DNA of 64,000 nucleotides, taken from contig CM055098.1 in NCBI GenBank assembly GCA_029204225.1, forward strand, positions 50,651,983 through 50,715,982, read 5' to 3'. The notes below the pieces were generated by a model that worked only from the letters and a program-made list of their open reading frames with translations, had not been told where the DNA came from and ran no database searches. Positions 22,166 through 34,216 of this stretch are shown piece by piece (within the stretch, counting starts at the first letter, position 1; every line of letters starts with the position of its first letter). Source of the stretch: Diphasiastrum complanatum. Lineage: Eukaryota; Streptophyta; Lycopodiopsida; Lycopodiales; Lycopodiaceae. The position numbers were made by a program, and so were the translations under genes.

Positions 22166-25100
22166 GAAATTCTGCCCAGAGCGAAAGAAAGACGCAGCTC
22201 AAGTGATTGAAATGCCAAGTACAGAGAATCTTAAACTGGAAATTAATAAAATTAATTGTGAGTGTGATTTTTCTTTCAGTACTACTTCATTCTTGCCAAA
22301 TGATTTATTTCATTTGAAAGGCACTGTGAATGGACATGAAGTTAGTATTTCAGTGGACAGTGGATCTACTCATAATTTCATTAACTCTGGTCTTGTGCAG
22401 AGACTCGGACTCAAAACTGAAGCCAATAACCATAGATATCGAGTATATCTAGCTTCAGGAGCGGAGTTGGAGAGGTGGGATGTGAAAGTTCCAAGGCTCC
22501 TAGTTTGGATCCAGGGCTATAGAGAGTTAATTGATTTCCATGTTTTAAATTTAGCGCATACGGACATTATTCTAGGATATGAGTGGTTATTTAATAAGCA
22601 TCCTGAGATAGATTTTGAGAAGCATGTTCTCTCTTTTCAAGAGGGTAAAGAAATAGTTACATTGTTTGGAGACAATATTGTACATCCATCTGGAATGAAT
22701 TCATTTGCTAATGTAATGGAAATTATTGATTCGCAGTATGAAGCTTATTCTTTATTTGCTAAGCCAATTTTGGATTTATCTGAAATGCATCTAGGTAGTG
22801 GTGAATTGTCAAAAATTCTTAACTCGGTGGACTTAGATCAGGAGCAAATTGAGAAGAATAAGTTAATGTCTGAATTTAAAGAAGTATTTCTAAAAGAATT
22901 ACCTCATGGAATACTGCCGTCTAGATCGGTAGACCATAAGATTGAGTTAATTCCAGGTAGTCACCCTATCTCTAGACAACCTTACAGGTTCTCTCAGAAA
23001 GAAGAGGTAGAAATTACCGAGCAAATTGAAAATTACCTAAAGATGGGTCATATTCAGCCAAGTAAGTCGCCTTGGGGCGCTCCTATTCTTCTAAAGAAGA
23101 AAGATGGAGGCTTCAGGATGTGTGTGGACTACAAAGGGTTGAATAAAGTAACTATTAAGAATAAATATCCTTTGCCTCGTATGGATGATCTGGTAGATCG
23201 ATTAGGTGGAGCTAAATACTTCACAAAGATAGATCTTAGAACCGGATATCATCAGATTAGAATTCATCCAGATGACATGCAGAAGACTGGTTTTTGGACG
23301 AGATTCAGTCACTATGAATTTCTCGTGCTTCCTTTTGGGTTGACGAATGCACCAGCTATGTTCCAAGAGATGATGAACGATGTTTTTCGTCCATATCTAG
23401 GGAAGTTTGTGGTTGTATTCTTAGATGATATTCTCATCTATAGTAGAACACTTAAGGAGCATTTGAGTCATCTTAGTACTATCTTAGATATTCTCAGACG
23501 AGAGAAACTCTATGCTAAGGAATCTAGATGTGAGTTCTTTAAGCATGAGTTGTTGTACCTCGGTCATAAGATCACTCGTAGTGGGTTGGAGATTGACAAG
23601 AGTAAGGTCAAGACAGTGCTTGAATGGACGATATCGAAGACGGTTAGAGAAGTTAAATCTTTTCTCGGTTTTACAGTTTTCTTTCGTAAGTCAATTGAGG
23701 ATTATGCGAAAGTGGCAGCACCCTTAAATAATTTGATAAAAGACAGAGTTAACAAAAAGAAAAAGAGAGGTCAACCTAGCGAGCCTATTGAGTGGCACGA
23801 TGAATTGAACCAATGCTTTGAGAAACTCAAGAAATTGGTTGCTTCAGCTCCTGTTTTACAGATCGTGAATCCTGGTTTACCTTACGTCGTGCGAACTGAC
23901 GCAAGTGATTTGGCGATAGGAGCAGTTCTTCTATAGGAGGATAGGCCGATAGCGTTTGAAAGAAAATGGGGGCTCAATTGCGTTATACAACTCAGGAGAA
24001 AGAGTTATTCGATGTGATACATGCACTTAAAACTTGGAGGCATTACCTTTATGGTAGTTATTCAATAGTTTATACAGATCACCAGCCTCTGAAGTACTTT
24101 TGTAATCAGAACGATCTAAGGGGTCGTAAAGCTCATTGGGTTGAGCTTATGCAGGAATTTGATCATGAGATTCGATATGTCAAGGGCAACTCTAACCAAG
24201 TTGCGGATGCGCTTAGTCAGATTGGTCAATTAAATGAACTTTCATTCAACCAGATTTCCACTAATCTATATCTTTCATTGAGAGAAAAATGTGAATCAGA
24301 GTCTCATTTTGGTCCCATCTGGAAGATGGTGGAGACAAGAAAAAATGAGAATGGAATAGAGATTTACTCACAGGGGTCTCAGGTTCCTAAGAAAGATAAG
24401 AAGATAGCGGAACGGTTCTCTAGCCGAGGTGGGTTACTCTTTTGGAATGGGAAAATTTGTGTACCAGCGGATGATGAGTTAAAGAAGAAGATTCTTTATG
24501 AGTGTCATGACGTTCCCTGTGCAGGTCATCTGAGTATACACAGGACTTTGGACTTGGTCAGAAGAGAGTTTTACTGGCCAAAACTCAAGCCATTTGTCGA
24601 GTCTTATGTGGTTAAGTGTAGACCTTGTCAATTAGCCAAAGCTGAACACTTAAAGACTGGAGGGTTGTTACATCCCCTAGATATCCCTCAGAAGCAATGA
24701 GAAAGTATATCTATGGATTTTGTGGTTGGACTTCCAAAGACCCAATGCCAAAATGATTCTATTTGGGTTGTGGTGGACATGTTGACAAAGTTAGCTACTT
24801 TTATACTAGTGGATTTAGCCTAGATCTTTGTGGAAAGATTATTTAGGCTTTATGGACTGCCAAGTGATATAGTTAGTGATAGAGGTCCTAAATTTACAAG
24901 TCACTTTTGGTCAGCTGTATTCCATAAGCTTGAAACCTCGCTTAGTTTTAGTTCTTCTGATCATCTTGAATCAGATGGCCAGACTGAGAGAACTAATCAG
25001 ACTATGGAGGATATGTTGAGAACTTATGTGTCTCACAGGCAATCTCAGTGGGAAGATTACATTTTTTTAATTGAGTTTGCTTATAACAGTAAAAAACATT

Positions 25101-25735
25101 CTGCTACTGGTTATAGTCCGTTTATGCTTATGTACGGTTTTCAACATAGATCTCCGATAAATGTGGAGACAAAGTCAGTTAAGATCCAGAAAGTTGCAGA
25201 TTTTTTGCATGATATGCGTGAAATGTTGCAAGTGGCCCGTGATTGTATCCGGAGTGCTCAGGATAGAGCTAAGCACTATGCCGATCTTTAAAGGTCTCCC
25301 AGAGATTTTAAAGTTGATGACTGGGTATATTTCAGAATACCTAAGGATTCTAAGAATATGAGTATAGGGAAGCATTATAAATTGTCTACGCGATATTGTG
25401 GACCATTTCGGATTATAAAGAAAATTGGTTTTTTAGCTTACGAACTAGATCTTCAAAACAAGACTACAACTAGCCCTGTGTTTCATGTAAGCCGTTTAAA
25501 ATTAAGTTTACATGAAGGTGACGTAGTTGGTTCAAAGGAAGATCTTACCCATTTGGAGGACTCATCGCTTAGTGTTCCTTTGGAACCTGAAAAAGTACTC
25601 AGAACCAGAGATAAACAATTGAGAAATCATTCTATCTCTGAGTGCTTTATCAGGTGAAAGGGACGGACTGAGGATGATGATTCATGGGAGAGGGTCAAAA
25701 GCATAAAGAAAAATTTCCCTAGTTTTCATTTCTAG
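22164..25735 (+). mobile_element. Ty3/gypsy chromovirus-type pol (gypsy A), disrupted
   Basis: Domains appear in Metavirus order. Protease has SVDSGSTHNFI (about 22350). Reverse transcriptase has [47 protein letters not shown] and the active site [11 protein letters not shown] (about 23414-23446). RNase H has VRTDASDLAIGAVLL and, after a frameshift, VYTDHQPLKYF. Integrase has a zinc domain (ECHDVPCAGHLSIHRTLDLV, then CRPCQ), then [16 protein letters not shown] and GQTERTNQTMED for the D, D and E residues. A chromodomain-like tail (ISECFIR, then KGRTEDDDSWE) follows 25600. Breaks include TAG at 23934-23936, a shift near 23955, TGA at 24698-24700, TAA at 25289-25291 and TGA for Trp at 25655-25657. 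Confidence 0.92.
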
Positions 25736-25747
25736 AGATAGAAATGG

Positions 25748-25763
25748 TTTAAGAGGGGAAGAA
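25748..25763 (+). other. polypurine tract of gypsy A
   Basis: The purine run AAGAGGGGAAGAA sits directly before the 3' LTR start at 25764, the position where plus-strand priming occurs. Confidence 0.8.
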
Positions 25764-26249
25764 TGTTATGTCCATGTCCTGTACAAGGGAATCAAAATAA
25801 TTCCTGATGTGGATAGCCGGTCACTACAGTTGTATGTGGTTATTAGTTATGCTACGTCATTCGGGATGTGGTCGTATTAAATAATTAATAATCATATGAG
25901 GGCCTAGACCTATAATTGGATATAGGAGCACATGCATGGTTAAGACTTAATGCAAGAATAGGAGGCCAATAGCTCAATTTAGGTTGCATGGGAATCCTAA
26001 AGGAAATATTCTCTCTCTCTCTCTAGGAGAATAAGTCTAGTGGAAACTCGCCCATCCTCCTATTGTGAATTGTAATTCTTGAGCCAATTTCTCTTCTCCC
26101 CTCTTGTGTTCTTCACTGTGGCTTGGGGGTGGATTGGTTAGGGTATTGACTAGCCTCTCCATATTGGTTGGGTGGTTCATGCTCCATAGGTGTCCTTTTG
26201 GTTTGCATGTGATTGAAATCCTAAAGATCTTATCTTGGTGGTTCTTACA
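25764..26249 (+). repeat. 3' LTR of gypsy A
   Basis: It starts TGTTATGTCCATG and ends CTTACA, about 486 bp, and is the complete copy of the pair. Flanks CCATC (left of 19777) and TCATC (right of 26249) differ by one base and probably are the 5-bp target-site duplication. Confidence 0.8.
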
Positions 26250-26588
26250 TCATCGGCCACATAAATCACGCACACCATCGGACACAAATTATACACACAA
26301 ATTCACACACACAGATGCACACGCACACACACACACACATCATCATCATCATCGGCCGCCCGTCATCAACGGGCACACTGTGCTAGACTACCCACAGGCA
26401 TGCACAGATATACGCACTCAAATAAATACACACACATACATAAACACATGCACTTACGTACATACACACACATACATCGGCCACCCATCAATGACCATTT
26501 GCTTTCCTCCTAAACTGTCGGCCGTCATCCAAATCATCGGCCATCATCCAAACCATCGGGCGCCCGCCGTCAACGGCGGGCATACCCT

Positions 26589-26592
<4 letters not shown>
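26250..26592 (+). mobile_element. Helitron-like 3' region with two hairpin/CTAG ends
   Basis: Two hairpins are each followed by CTAG. The first is GCCCGT-CATCA-ACGGGC (26358-26374) with CTAG at 26383-26386. The second is GCCCGCCGT-CA-ACGGCGGGC (26562-26581) with CTAG at 26589-26592 and a T next. This is the Helitron 3' signature. Upstream it is AC-rich and carries 'catccaaatcatcggcc' words shared with 6381-6410 and 41690-41715. It seems to continue the block at 19412-19776, split by gypsy A. Confidence 0.65.
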
Positions 26593-26652
<60 letters not shown>

Positions 26653-26660
26653 AAAAAAAA
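26593..26660. repeat. (GT)n, (AT)n and A run
   Basis: Pure GT from 26593 to about 26634, then TA, then A. The Helitron-like end abuts its first T. Confidence 0.95.
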
Positions 26661-26991
26661 AAACTTATGTACAGTTTTGCGCATGGGTATGGGTGCACCA
26701 TGCATGCTCCTCCCCTCACCCATGCATGAGCTTTTTCTAACTAAAAAACTTTGGGAAGAGGATGCATGTATTGGGAAAAGGATGCATGGCCCTTCTCCCC
26801 ATGCATGCATTTAAGGGGCCCACTCCAAATTCAAATTATCTTTTACAACACACATAGTGTTTTAACGTGCATGTACATACTTTCATGGTGAAAGGTGTTA
26901 AACAAATGAGACTTTCAGTATCAAAAATTTGAGGGGTGTTCTAAGGATTTTTTATAGTATCATACTATCCACAAGAAAGGTTGAAATAAAA

Positions 26992-27048
26992 ATGCATTTC
27001 TATGAAGATCGGCCTCCATCGCTCGTCAACGACGGGCACTCTTTACTA

Positions 27049-27101
<53 letters not shown>

Positions 27102-27152
27102 TTTCTATGAAGTTCGGCCTCCATTGCCCGTCAACGACGAGCACTCTTTACT

Positions 27153-27154
<2 letters not shown>
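26992..27154 (+). mobile_element. two short Helitron-like 3' ends in TA repeats
   Basis: Two near-identical blocks (26992-27049 and 27099-27154) start 'atgcatttctatgaag', continue 'tcggcctccat', carry the hairpin GCYCGTCAACGACGRGC and end ACTCTTTACTAG before a T of a TA run. They match the ends at 6381-6640 and have the canonical CTAG. Confidence 0.6.
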
Positions 27155-27185
<31 letters not shown>

Positions 27186-27226
27186 CATGTCGTGGCAGGT
27201 GCGCTCTCATAAATTATTTTATTACT

Positions 27227-27302
<76 letters not shown>
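27050..27302. repeat. (TA)n microsatellites
   Basis: TA runs at 27050-27098, about 27155-27180 and about 27231-27302 separate and follow the two Helitron-like ends. Confidence 0.95.
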
Positions 27303-27307
<5 letters not shown>

Positions 27308-27439
27308 CAGAAAACACACACTGAATAATGCAAACAGAATTAAGAGAAAATATACAGCGTAAGGCACACAGGAGGTATCTATTAGATGATTAAGCAGATT
27401 GGATACAAAATGGAACTTTAGATTACTTAGAGCTTCAAA

Positions 27440-27560
27440 CTTGTATATGAAATAATACGCTGATAGCATGTTGCTAGCTTCCGAATTATTAAGGAGCCGG
27501 AGTGGCTCTTATATACGAGAGCGGCTTCACAAGCATCATAATCGAATATTACAGGCGCAC
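27440..27560 (-). promoter_or_regulatory. possible TATA promoter on the minus strand
   Basis: On the minus strand CGTATATAAGAGCC (about 27503-27516) is a good TATA box. It lies just past the RNase H end of the caulimovirid-like relic, where such viruses place their promoter and terminal repeat. The link is inferred from position only. Confidence 0.35.
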
Positions 27561-27779
27561 TATCGCAGTAGTGGCAAATAATGGATGACAGTTGTATCTT
27601 GAGTGGCGCACTAACAAAAGATACTTAGATATTTTGTGATAGTGGAGAATGACATCAGCATTGAGAGTGAACGTCATTATTGCTAGTGGAGAATAATATC
27701 GTTATTGATAGTTCAACAGATGTGAAGTACGTCTGTGGATGATGGAGACAGCTGGATAGTTTGGCCAAGTAGTTCGACC

Positions 27780-29125
27780 ATTGTTAGGGTGAATCTGGTG
27801 GAGGATACAAACGACTGAGGAAATCTGCGATATCATTTTTGATGTCGAGTAGCAGTGAAATCAAAATGATCAAACCATAATGACCATCTTATTAACCTTG
27901 CATTGCCAATCGATTCAACATTCTTGCTATGTAAAAAACTCATGAAGTTTTTCAAATCACTTCTTAAAATAAAATGTTTCTAAAGCAAAAATAACTTGAA
28001 TGCAGTGAAGGCGTTCTAGGTAGCCAATATCTCTCAATGAGGAGAGGAGTAATGACTTTGTGCTGAAGAAAATAATCCAGAGTCCATTGATGATGGGGAG
28101 TCTCTTGTATTGTCAGAAGAGATTAGAGAGGCTGAATCAGCATGGCCAGGTGTGGTAAACTCCAATGAATCTAGTTTAGGCAGCCAAAAAGTCGTTGGAG
28201 ATCTGTGACGGATTTGAAATTTGTCATAGCAGTGATTTTTTGGAGAACGTGAGGCTGCAACTTGATCTTGCCATTGCAAATTGTGATGCCAAGAAAATGG
28301 ATTTCCACTTTACAAAATTCAACTTTGGAAGGTGACAAGACTAAGCCATGTTGAGCAATACAATCATAGAATTGTTGCAAATGGCCTAAGTGCTATTTAA
28401 AAGTTTTGCTAAATATTAGCAAATCATCTATGTACACAATTAAGAAAGTGGAGAGGGGCTTGAAGACTAAATCGATGCGATGTTGAAATTCAGCTGGCGC
28501 GGTCTTCAATTCAAAGGGCATGACGATATATTGATACAAAGGCACTTCTTGCCTCTCTTTTGTTTTGAATGCTTATTAACGTAAACGCTTGGCAGGCCTA
28601 GTTGCTAACTTGGCTCGATGATGCCTTGGGCTAGCAATTGTTTTACTTCTTGATCACAAAGCTCTCTGTCTTAGGGCGACATGTAAGAATATATAGCTTT
28701 GGTCGGATTTGAATGGGGTACTTATGGTAATTGAATGCAGTACTGCTCCTTGTCCCAAAAGGCAAGGGGGTCATCTTTTGCAAAGGTTAAGATTTGCTGA
28801 AAATTGGCATAAATCTGGGATTTATAGATATGAAATTGAGATTCAAAACATTTCAGGAACCGGTCATAACAGTAGTCCATTTGGACTAGGGAGTTGTATT
28901 GTACTGTGGTGAGATACACAAGTGGAAGATGGTACTCCTCAGCAGCATGTGTGATAGTAAGACAATCTTGTGTAAGCATTAGAGGACAAAGACGTTGTAA
29001 AACATCATATCTGATAATAAAATCCATGGAATGATGGGAAAAACCTTTGAAATTGACAAATAAACTCAAATATGCAAACATGACAGAAACGGTCACAATT
29101 TGATGCAATAATCTAGGCTTACTAC
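27780..29125 (-). mobile_element. caulimovirid-like reverse transcriptase/RNase H relic (left part)
   Basis: This is an old integrated pararetrovirus-like sequence. Read from 29125 down, it starts with the end of an aspartic-protease region (DFIIRYDVLQRL). Reverse transcriptase follows, with heavily broken frames. Near 28171-28380 a short open part carries SKVEFCKVEIHFLGI and LQPHVLQKI, a spacing typical of Caulimoviridae and not of Ty3/gypsy. RNase H ends with DIADFLSR near 27815. Many stops and frameshifts show long decay, with no possible function. Copia B separates it from its protease portion at 35034-35250. A Metavirus origin is the alternative. Confidence 0.6.
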
Positions 29126-29964
29126 TGTTGGAATCCAATAATCGGGTCGCTCTGAAGGAATTGTTGTGAGTCAGATGTCGAACTCTCTAACACCACTGAT
29201 GGAATCCAATGATCCTGACTCAGGCGACGATTCCAATTTGAGCTCAGATGGAACCAATCTGTCGGACAGGGCTACTGCCTGAAACCGTGATTAGTCACCT
29301 CCGAACAGTAGATAGCTTAGATAGCTATTGCTAATCTGACAATGAGTTTATGAACAACATATAATCTTTGATGACAGAGGAAATATATCTACTGATAAAT
29401 TGAACAAGCATCACAACATTCAGATATTGCACATTGAGCAGAAAACTGTAACTCGTCCGTATTATCAAAATCAAGCATACATCAGTAATTTCTTTGAGCG
29501 TTGTCTATTTCTCAAATCAACGCGTCGGCATGAGAGAGGTGTTCTCTCTCACGAATGAACTAGCTACTGCTAGAACTATCTTACTTCCTTTATACGCACC
29601 TCACTGAGTGTTACATTCAAGACTATCTGTGTATGTTCTCTATGCATGTCTATCCAATACATATATCATACTAGATTAGATTACAAGATTTGATTAGCTA
29701 AGAGTTTAGCTAAACAGTCGTTAACTACATCTTCATTAACATTGCATGGTAGTGCTGGATCGTGATAGTTTGAAAAACTTCACGCTTGAGTAGCTGAGGT
29801 CCGATAGTACAATCCATGCCTGATAGCTCATCTTGGACTTGGCTTGTGGATGCCCGATTGGTTGGTGTCGTCCTCATCCAATATGTCGACCTAGCTCGAA
29901 AAACTGTAAGGAGAGACAAAAAAATGCTAAAGTGTTGAAGAAGTAGAAACTCAAGGTTTCTTCA
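29126..29964 (-). repeat. 3' LTR of copia B
   Basis: On the plus strand it starts TGTTGGAATCCAAT and ends GGTTTCTTCA. It matches 34217-35033. The purine-rich tract TTTGAGAGGGAGT (minus strand, about 29965-29977) adjoins it as the polypurine tract. Confidence 0.8.
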
Positions 29965-30839
29965 ACTCCCTCTCAAAGCGAGTATTTTGCTAATTCCCAA
30001 GCTTGACCTTTGTCTCTCAAACATTGCCTTGTCTAGAAGCTTCGTGAAAATATCAACTATCATCTGCTTTGTCAGTATAAAGGTGGTCTGCAACTCTTCT
30101 TTCTCAACCAGATCCTTGATCAAGTGATAATTGATGGCAATATGCTTTGTTTTAGAATGAAACACAGGATCTTTGGTTAGATGTGTAGTGGATGTGTTGT
30201 CCATATATAGGACCAACGATTCATCGGTGCTCTGTCCTAGTCCCCCTAGGAACTGTTTGAGTCATGTCAGCTGATTAGCCATCTTGGCTGTAGCAACATA
30301 TTCTGCCTCACAAGATGATTGGACAGTTATTGTCTAATTTTTGTTGATCCATATAACAGTTGCATCGGCTGCTATGGTGCATCCTCCTGAGATGCTTTTA
30401 CTATCATCTTTTAGGGACACCCAGCTTGCATCACTATAGAATTCAATCTTGAATCCTACATCTTGACAATAGCATAGGTCATAGTCCTTTGTGTTCTACA
30501 GATATTGCAAGATCCTCTTGGCAATCTTTTAGTGTGTTGGTCCTGGATTAATATTGAATTGGCTCAATCTGAACACTACATAAGCAATGTTTGGATGCGT
30601 ATTGACTACCAAGTACATCAAAGAACCGATAAGCCTTCTATAAGGCTTATTCTCCATTGCCTGTCGTTCTGCTTCATCTCTGGGATAGTCTTCATTTGTG
30701 AACACCATGCCAAGAACTGTTGGAGTATTTACTCCCTTGCAATCTATCATGTAGAAATCATAAATAATCTTTTGAATGTATCTTGACTAGTGTAGATACA
30801 ATCTCCCAGCTTGAAAATCTTTGTCGATCGAACCTCCGC

Positions 30840-31674
30840 GTGACGACTAACTTCATCTCCTTGATGCTTGTGTGCTTGGATCTTGGGTTGAGGATAGGAT
30901 AGGAAATACAATTTTGGCATCGTTGCCAGGAAGCTATGCCAATTTCTCATATTGCAGTATGTTTTGATGGATATTAGCTTGTATTAGGCATCTTATTTTG
31001 GCATGAATAGGGTTAAAATTGCATTTTTGGAGTGATTTGCTTGATTTGAGTGGATCTTCTTGTTTGAAATCTAATCTGATTGTTGAGCAGGGGAAGCTAT
31101 TCAGATACAATTCTTAAGATCCATTTGGATCTGAAAAATTAGGAAAAACTTACTTTTTTTATTCTCTCTCTTCTCTCTCACAAAAAGTATAATAAAGATA
31201 AATCCCAACAACTAGCAAATCCAACAATTGATAAATCCAAAGAAAGCAGGAGAAATGGAGGAGGAAAGAAGAAGAGCAAGGACATTCCCTATCCATTCCA
31301 TAAGAGGCTCTACCACTTGTATTGAAATGAAGAGAGAACATGTACAATCATTGGAAATTTCTACTTATATAGGAAATTGCAGAGATGGGCACCCCAGTTC
31401 CTATTGGCTAATTCCTACCTCCCTAACTATTCAAGTTTAAAAAAGAGTGAGAACTCATTCAATAAATTTAAAATTGAAATTTGGCGGGAACCCCTATTTT
31501 ATTCATTGACTTGACATTTAGGCTTGCGACATTAAAAGTCCCACAAAAAGTCCTAAAGTCCTTTTATTAACTTTCTAATTATCAAATAACTATGTGATCA
31601 TCGGGTTGGACTTACACACGTAGGGTGCCAAATCCCTCTCACTTATTAACTAGGGATCCAGAAACCCTCCAACA
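30840..31674 (-). mobile_element. LTR-like insertion within copia B reverse transcriptase
   Basis: Copia B coding sequence stops at about 31675 and resumes below about 30860. The block starts TGTTGGAGGGTTTCTGG on the minus strand at 31674 and has a minus-strand TATA box (CTATATAAGTAG, about 31361-31372). The other boundary is placed only approximately, and no exact flanking duplication was found. It resembles the LTR-like remnant at 11600-12217. Confidence 0.5.
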
Positions 31675-33354
31675 GATTTGTAAACCCAGGTACTTCTCCC
31701 AGGTTTGATATTTCGAAGTGCTTCAAAATATATGCCTTCACTTGTGCAATCAGGTTGTCGCTCCATGACAGAATCAATGTGTCATCTACATAGACATTGA
31801 TTATGATGATCTCTCCATTTATGACTTTCACATAAACATTGTAGTCAACCATTAAAGGTTGGAAGCCCAAGGATCTAAGTGTGTGATCCTTCTTCTTGTA
31901 CCACTTCTTGGTGGACTGTTTCAATCCATAGATGCTTATATGCATTCTGAATGCATTGCCAACAAGTGACTTGTAGGTTGAAACCTGGGTGGCTGGTCCA
32001 TGTAGACTATTTCATTAAGCTTGCCATGTAGAAATGTTGTCTTCTCATCTACGATATGGATCTTCAAATCATAGGCAGCTACATATGCAAACAATATGAG
32101 TAGAGACGTGTGCTTCACAACAAGAGAAAAGGTCTCTGTATAGTCAATGTCATAGTTCTGTGAGAAGCCCTTTGCAACTAGCCTGGCTTTGTATCTTAGT
32201 ACATTGTCGTCTGGTCCATACTTGTGCTTGTAGACCAACCTACATTGACAGTCTTTCTGTCAACTGGTAGTGGCTCGAGAGTCCACACTTCGTTTTGCTT
32301 CATGGAGCTCATTTTGTCTTCCATGGCCTTGATCCATTTGTCCTTTTCTGGACTGTTGATGGCTTCTTCGTAGGCTTGTGGTCCACCATCGAATCCACAG
32401 AATTTTTCTTGAGTAGAAGATGACCTGTCAGGTATGTATCTGACTGGTGCTCTTCTTTGTCTTGTGGATCTCCTTGGAGATAATACAAGCTCAGCAATTG
32501 CTTTGTCTTTTTCATGTCTGCTGAAAGCAGATCACAAGTGTTCTGGGCACTCCCGATATATTGGTCCGCTCATCATCTAAACTGTCACTCAGTCCATCTG
32601 GAATCATCCACGTACAGCACAACAACAACAAAGTCTTCTCCTTCCTTGATTTGTCAAAAGTCGACGATCATCTGCCTTGTTGTCACAAAGTGCAACGTAT
32701 CTAATGAGTCAAGAACTATGTCTTGAACATCGGACTGTGATGTACCACATATATTGGTGCATAAATAAGCAGTTGGATTTCTGTTAGCTCATTCTTCAGC
32801 CACCTTTGAGAATTCGGGCTCCTCCATGTATGATGTGTTGTTCGTGCTTTCCTTTCTGCTCTACGTCTGCTTGTTTCTTGGATTGTCGTAGCAATCCAGG
32901 GCTGCATGACCTTTCTTATGACAATGTATGCACTCAATCTGACACATGTCTTCTTATCATTGCCTTGCTATCTATTCCTTCCTTTCGATCTGCATTCTTG
33001 AGCTCCCTGGTTCTACCAATTCTGATTTGGTTTTCTTGTCGACTCCCTCTTAGGATAAGCTTTCTTCTTCAACTTGTCGTTGTTGTCGTAGAGAGCTTGA
33101 TTAGACTCGCTCTTGTTGTCGTAGTGCTCTTTGGCTTCGACTTCTTCCTTGAATTCGATGACTGCCTTGTCGAAGGTCATAACAGGATCTTTGGCCAGTA
33201 AGGTCCAGGTTGTCTGGAACGATCATGGTAAGGAATGTAGCAGGTAGTTGAGTTGCTTCTTTTGTGAGACTGCGTATTCTGCTCCAACGTTGTGTAGCAA
33301 TAGAAATAGGTTCTTCATCTTCCTGATGATGCTTGTAAGATCTTTGCCATCCCA

Positions 33355-34150
33355 CCTTAGATAGGTAAGCTGATCAATCCCAAAGCTTGTTTCCTATGTG
33401 GAAAATTTGGACATTGGGCAAAGAACTATCCTGATAAGTCTAAGAAAAATTGATTCAACAATCTTCGACTTGAAGAATAGTTCAAGTATGAACTCCTTGA
33501 TTCAGCCACTTCAGATGCTATTTCTATTGATAGGAATTCTGACTTGACTTCAGATTTAGATTCTTCTTCTGAGTTATTCCCACTCAATGTTATTACATCT
33601 GCTGTCCTCTGAATATGATTGGTCATAGAGCAAGGAAAGCCCCTATGGAATAATCCCAAGAAGATGTTGATCTTTATATAATGATGATGATATAGAAAAT
33701 GATGATGCATACGCAGAGCGCCACTCCATGACATTTTCACATTTCCAAAAGCAATTTCTTCCTTCATCTCCAAAATCCTACTTCCCAATGATGAATAAGA
33801 TCTTTTATAAATAGTCTGCTCAGCAGAAGTCCCCTCATCCCAGAGTTTCTGACATCTTAGCTGGTAGGACTCCTGCCAAAAGCATCTATGAAATGAGTTA
33901 TATGAAGAAATCCCCAAGTCGTCATCATCCCCCTTCATTCCAGAACCAGAGTCCTCTTCTCTTTCCATTCTCAAAGTTCTTTTCCTATGCTGGCTGGGAT
34001 CTCTTCGGTGCCATCTACCCATGGCCATAATGCTTCTCCTCTGAGTATGAGTGAAGTCTTTACTTTCTAGGCCAAGAAATTTGACCCATCTGCTTCAAAA
34101 CCTGTGCATATCTTTGATTGGATGTTGTGAATGGAGGCCATAGCGTGCTT
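33355..34150 (+). mobile_element. opposite-strand coat protein or gag-like fragment inside copia B
   Basis: The plus strand reads CFLCGKFGHWAKNY (33385-33426), a zinc knuckle whose last Cys is changed to Tyr, followed by a Lys-rich patch, a stop, and an acidic Ser/Asp-rich stretch (DSATSDAISID, then LTSDLDSSSEL). That order, basic knuckle then acidic tail, fits the end of a caulimovirid coat protein; a gypsy gag is the alternative. The rest, to about 34150, has broken frames. It runs against the direction of copia B, so it is an insertion or rearrangement. Confidence 0.45.
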
Positions 34151-34216
34151 GTGATCAACCTACATAGGCTCTGACGATTTTTCAGGTCTGATTAACCTGT
34201 CATGCTCTAATACCGC

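Larger units (their letters stand above)
29965..34216 (-). mobile_element. Ty1/copia element (copia B) internal region, disrupted
   Basis: Reading down the minus strand, the primer site GGTATTAGAGC (about 34204-34214) comes first. A gag region near 33100-33350 follows, with a zinc knuckle CIHCHKKGHAALDC (about 32886-32933). Reverse transcriptase spans about 32340-31680 (VWTLEPLP, ARLVAKGFSQ, IYGLKQS, the active site NVYVDDTLIL). The RT/RNase H remainder lies at about 30850-29980 (NTPTVLG, RRLIGSLMYL, DNTSTTHL, HIAINYHLIKD). The integrase core is missing: only about 500 bases separate the knuckle from reverse transcriptase. Stops and frame changes are frequent. An LTR-like insert (30840-31674) and an opposite-strand insert (33355-34150) lie within it. 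Confidence 0.85.

Noticed and set aside
26589-27469. Frames of repeated Thr-His or Ile-Tyr codons
   Set aside because: They are translations of GT and TA microsatellites.
33426-34028. 200-residue minus-strand frame inside copia B
   Set aside because: It is antisense to the zinc-knuckle fragment on the plus strand and does not resemble copia gag.
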